Positions 14,683 through 16,820 of a stretch of 16,820 bases of DNA are shown one piece after another. The notes below the pieces were generated by a model. That model ran no database searches, had not been told where the DNA came from, and saw only the letters and a list, made by a program, of their open reading frames with translations. The stretch comes from an uncultured Pelagibacteraceae bacterium (GTDB lineage Bacteria > Pseudomonadota > Alphaproteobacteria > Pelagibacterales > Pelagibacteraceae): assembly GCA_902572155.1 (NCBI GenBank), contig CACGET010000023.1:1-16820 (forward strand). Direction: 5' to 3'. Within the stretch, counting starts at the first letter, position 1, and each line of letters opens with the position of its first letter. The translations under genes were made by a program, and so were the position numbers.

Positions 14683-15238
14683 TTAAAGTACTTGATATTA
14701 ACGGTTTATAAAAACTACATTTATAATTCTCATTAAAATTATCATGCCCACAATTCTTAGCGATAGATGAGATTATAAAATCAAATTTTCCATTTTTTGG
14801 ATAAAGTTCTAATTTTTTTTTATCTATATCGAACTTAAAATTGGCATTTAAACTTTTAACAGCACTAATCATTATCAGTGTTTTATTATCCTTTAAAAGG
14901 TAATAAGCAAAATCATCGGGGAATACAGGAAAATTATATTCTTCAAGAAAATACTTTGCTTTAATTGGAAACCATTCATAAGAAATTAAAGGGGAAGAGC
15001 TTTTAGTTTCATAATCATATATATAAAGATCTTTAGGAAAATCATTTATATAATTACTGTCTTCTCCTTTCGCTAAAATCGCTTTTTTTCTAGTTTTAAA
15101 GTACAGAGCAAAATCTTGATTATGTGAATTCATTTGATCAATGTGAAATAAATCATCAATAATAGATCTATTATCTTGAGCAAATACAAAATTTTTGAAT
15201 GAAGATAAGATAACTATTAATAAAAGTATTTTTTTCAC
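14675..15238 (-). CDS. Small exported protein of unknown function
   Basis: I do not recognise this 187-residue protein. It starts with a clear signal peptide: Lys2-Lys3, a hydrophobic core (4-11) and FVFA-QD with likely cleavage after Ala20. This predicts a periplasmic protein of about 167 residues. No lipobox cysteine is seen. The mature part is rich in Asp, Lys, Tyr and Phe, with two cysteines near the end (Cys163 and Cys174) that could form a disulfide. There are no obvious catalytic motifs or repeats. It is the last gene of the minus-strand group after the alpha/beta hydrolase, 49 bases away, and its stop lies inside the end of ftsY. The signal peptide and length argue that it is a real gene. 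Confidence 0.75.
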   Translation of the reverse strand: MKKILLLIVILSSFKNFVFAQDNRSIIDDLFHIDQMNSHNQDFALYFKTRKKAILAKGEDSNYINDFPKDLYIYDYETKSSSPLISYEWFPIKAKYFLEEYNFPVFPDDFAYYLLKDNKTLIMISAVKSLNANFKFDIDKKKLELYPKNGKFDFIISSIAKNCGHDNFNENYKCSFYKPLISSTLIN

Positions 15239-15264
15239 TTCTAATTATTTGAAAAAGATTTTGT

Positions 15265-15270
15265 ATTATA
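15265..15270 (-). promoter_or_regulatory. Possible -10 element before the exported protein
   Basis: TATAAT reads on the minus strand 26 bases before the ATG at 15238, in the 49-base gap after the hydrolase gene. The sequence 17 bases upstream (AATTAA) is a poor -35. It may allow the exported protein to be expressed separately from the hydrolase, but chance occurrence is likely in DNA this AT-rich. Confidence 0.3.
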
Positions 15271-15287
15271 TTTGTTTAGAATGTGGC

Positions 15288-16106
15288 TTAATTTAAACTT
15301 TTTATGAATGTTTTTAGTACAAATATAAGTTTTTCATCATACTCCATCATATGATCATCAAATTTTGTAAAATAAGAGTACTTAGGTTGATTGGCCATTT
15401 CATAAATTTTTTTACCCATCCAAAAAGGAACAATTTGATCAGCCTCTCCATGCATCACTAAAAGAGGAATATTAATATTTGAAATCTTTTTATCATTTTT
15501 ATACTTATCTTTTAACAAGAGACCCACGGGTATATATGGATAGAAATTTTTTGCTGCCTCAATCATTGATGTAAATGGTGTTTCTAATATTAGTCCTGCA
15601 AATTTATTATTCTGTGAAAGTTCAGTTGCAATACCTGTTCCAAGTGACTCTCCATAAATAATAATATCTTCTTCAAGTAAACCTAGTTTTTTAAGCCATA
15701 AAATTGCACTTTTGCCATCTTCATAAAGTCCTTTCTCTGAAGGTTTACCATTATTCCCACTAAATCCCCTCCAAGCAATTATTAAAAAATTTACATCCAT
15801 CTCCTTAAAATAATTTAATTTGTAAATTCTATTTTCAAGTTTTCCAGCATTTCCATGGAAATAAACTATTGTTTTAAAATTTTTAAGATCTTTTTTATGA
15901 AACCATCCTAATAAATCTATATTATCAGATGTTGTAATTTTTACTTTTTCAATTTCAACTTCTAACTTATCTCCATAGTAATTATTTTCATCAGGGTGGT
16001 ACATTAAGCTTCTTTGAAATATAAACAGTATGAGTAACACTGAACCATAAATAACTAATATTCCAATGACTGCTTCCAAGAAAAAGTTCCTACGTTTTAT
16101 TTTCAT
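15288..16106 (-). CDS. Membrane-anchored alpha/beta hydrolase (BEM46/ABHD13-like)
   Basis: This serine hydrolase of the alpha/beta fold has 272 residues. A single N-terminal hydrophobic segment (about 11-30) after a basic start predicts an inner-membrane anchor with the catalytic domain probably outside the cytoplasm. The oxyanion region is YFHGNAG (82-88), the nucleophile Ser154 lies in YGESLGTG (151-158), the acid is probably Asp223 in HGEADQIVP (219-227) and the base His252 in DDHMM (250-254). The order and spacing, and the line RSLMYHPDE (32-40), match the BEM46/ABHD13 group, whose bacterial substrates are mostly unknown. Its start overlaps the end of the upstream transporter gene by 17 bases, suggesting co-expression. 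A specific esterase substrate cannot be named. Confidence 0.85.
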   Translation of the reverse strand: MKIKRRNFFLEAVIGILVIYGSVLLILFIFQRSLMYHPDENNYYGDKLEVEIEKVKITTSDNIDLLGWFHKKDLKNFKTIVYFHGNAGKLENRIYKLNYFKEMDVNFLIIAWRGFSGNNGKPSEKGLYEDGKSAILWLKKLGLLEEDIIIYGESLGTGIATELSQNNKFAGLILETPFTSMIEAAKNFYPYIPVGLLLKDKYKNDKKISNINIPLLVMHGEADQIVPFWMGKKIYEMANQPKYSYFTKFDDHMMEYDEKLIFVLKTFIKSLN

Positions 16107-16820
16107 TTTTTTTTGCTAAATATACGCCAAAAAATACTAAAGTTGTTCCTATGTAATGATAAAATTCTAATTGTTCATTAAACAGTAAAAAACCATAAAT
16201 TGCAGCATAGACTGTAAAAATATAAAGAGTAAAGCCAGTCAAAGATGCCCCTAGCTTCTCTTGAACTTTGGCATAAAGAACAAATGCTATAATACCTGGA
16301 GATATTGCTGCAAAAATTACCCAAGAGAAAAATTCTAAGGTGAATTCGGTTTTTTGAAACATAAATTCCTCAATAATATAAAACGGAAATAGACTTAATG
16401 CCCCAAAGAAAGCAATTAAAACAAATCTTTGAAATATTGGAAGTCTAGTTTTCCAATAAAATAAATATATAGAATACAAAGCCCATCCTACAGCTGCTGC
16501 TAACATCCATAAATCACCAATTGTAAATTTTAGATTTATCAATAAATCAAAATTACCCTTTATAATAATTGCAAATACTCCTGTTAAACAGGAAACTAAG
16601 CCTATTATTTTAATAGAATTAATTTTTTCTCCAAAAAAAATACTTGAAATCAAAATAATAAAAATTGGAGATGAAGTATAAATAATTCCCATATTAGTAA
16701 CTGTAGTTGTTTCTCCAGCTAAAAAAGGGAATGCACCGCAAACACCACAACCCATAGCACCTAAAAAGAATAATTTTTTATACTCTTTAATAATGATTTT
16801 ATAATTTTTTTTTAAAGATA
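16090..16820 (-). CDS. EamA/DMT-family transporter, partial (N-terminus beyond right edge)
   Basis: This is an integral membrane protein of the drug/metabolite transporter superfamily (EamA type), usually about 290 residues with ten helices in two repeats. The frame stays open to the right edge: 21 codons upstream of an internal ATG at 16755 have no stop, so about 242 C-terminal residues are visible. The part seen starts in the first repeat. GETTTVTNMGIIYTSSPIF and the FFGEKI motif, which ends its fourth helix, are typical. The second repeat begins near GDLWMLAAAVGWALYSIYLF and ends FGVYLAKKNENKT. The substrate cannot be predicted; relatives export amino acids or other metabolites. It overlaps the hydrolase gene by 17 bases. 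Confidence 0.85.
   Translation of the reverse strand, partial: SLKKNYKIIIKEYKKLFFLGAMGCGVCGAFPFLAGETTTVTNMGIIYTSSPIFIILISSIFFGEKINSIKIIGLVSCLTGVFAIIIKGNFDLLINLKFTIGDLWMLAAAVGWALYSIYLFYWKTRLPIFQRFVLIAFFGALSLFPFYIIEEFMFQKTEFTLEFFSWVIFAAISPGIIAFVLYAKVQEKLGASLTGFTLYIFTVYAAIYGFLLFNEQLEFYHYIGTTLVFFGVYLAKKNENKT

Noticed and set aside
14660..14700. Terminator between ftsY and the convergent exported protein gene
   Set aside because: Only short AT inverted repeats (such as AATTAATT) are present; no GC stem with a T-run was found.
1..16820. Genomic island, prophage, insertion sequence or CRISPR array
   Set aside because: All genes but one belong to core or common families, composition looks even apart from the small RNA island, and no integrase, transposase, direct repeats or tRNA attachment site were seen.

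Overview
The window is strongly AT-rich, has very short spacers and overlapping genes, and carries an alphaproteobacterial gene set that includes a 369-residue DMSP demethylase. Together these point to a member of the SAR11 clade (Pelagibacterales), a streamlined marine heterotroph. No insertion sequences, CRISPR arrays, tRNA or rRNA genes were seen, and no gap between genes exceeds 300 bases.

Positions 1-12779 are one long minus-strand block. In transcription order it reads: ffh (SRP protein), rpsP, trmD, rplS, leuC, leuD, leuB, dmdC, dmdB, dmdA, asd, sdhC, sdhD and the start of sdhA (cut by the left edge). It therefore joins protein targeting and translation genes, leucine synthesis, the three-enzyme start of the DMSP demethylation route, aspartate semialdehyde dehydrogenase and succinate dehydrogenase. 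DmdA removes a methyl group from DMSP onto tetrahydrofolate, DmdB makes the CoA thioester of the product MMPA, and DmdC oxidises it. This gives the cell reduced sulfur, C1 units and carbon that can feed the nearby TCA enzyme.

Positions 12780-12940 form the only divergent spacer. It holds a locally GC-rich island with a strong 39-nt hairpin followed by further hairpins. It lies directly upstream of ffh and is the best candidate for an undescribed structured RNA or mRNA leader.

Positions 12941-14682 are a plus-strand pair, dapF and ftsY (SRP receptor), coupled by a one-base overlap. They converge with a second minus-strand block (14675-16820): a partial EamA-type transporter, a membrane-anchored alpha/beta hydrolase and a small exported protein of unknown function.

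Most of the window is ordinary core genome. The points worth a second look are the RNA island, the compact dmdC-dmdB-dmdA arrangement, a SdhD subunit without the usual haem-ligand histidine, the absence of rimM from the rpsP-trmD-rplS cluster, and long charged tails on ribosomal proteins S16 and L19.
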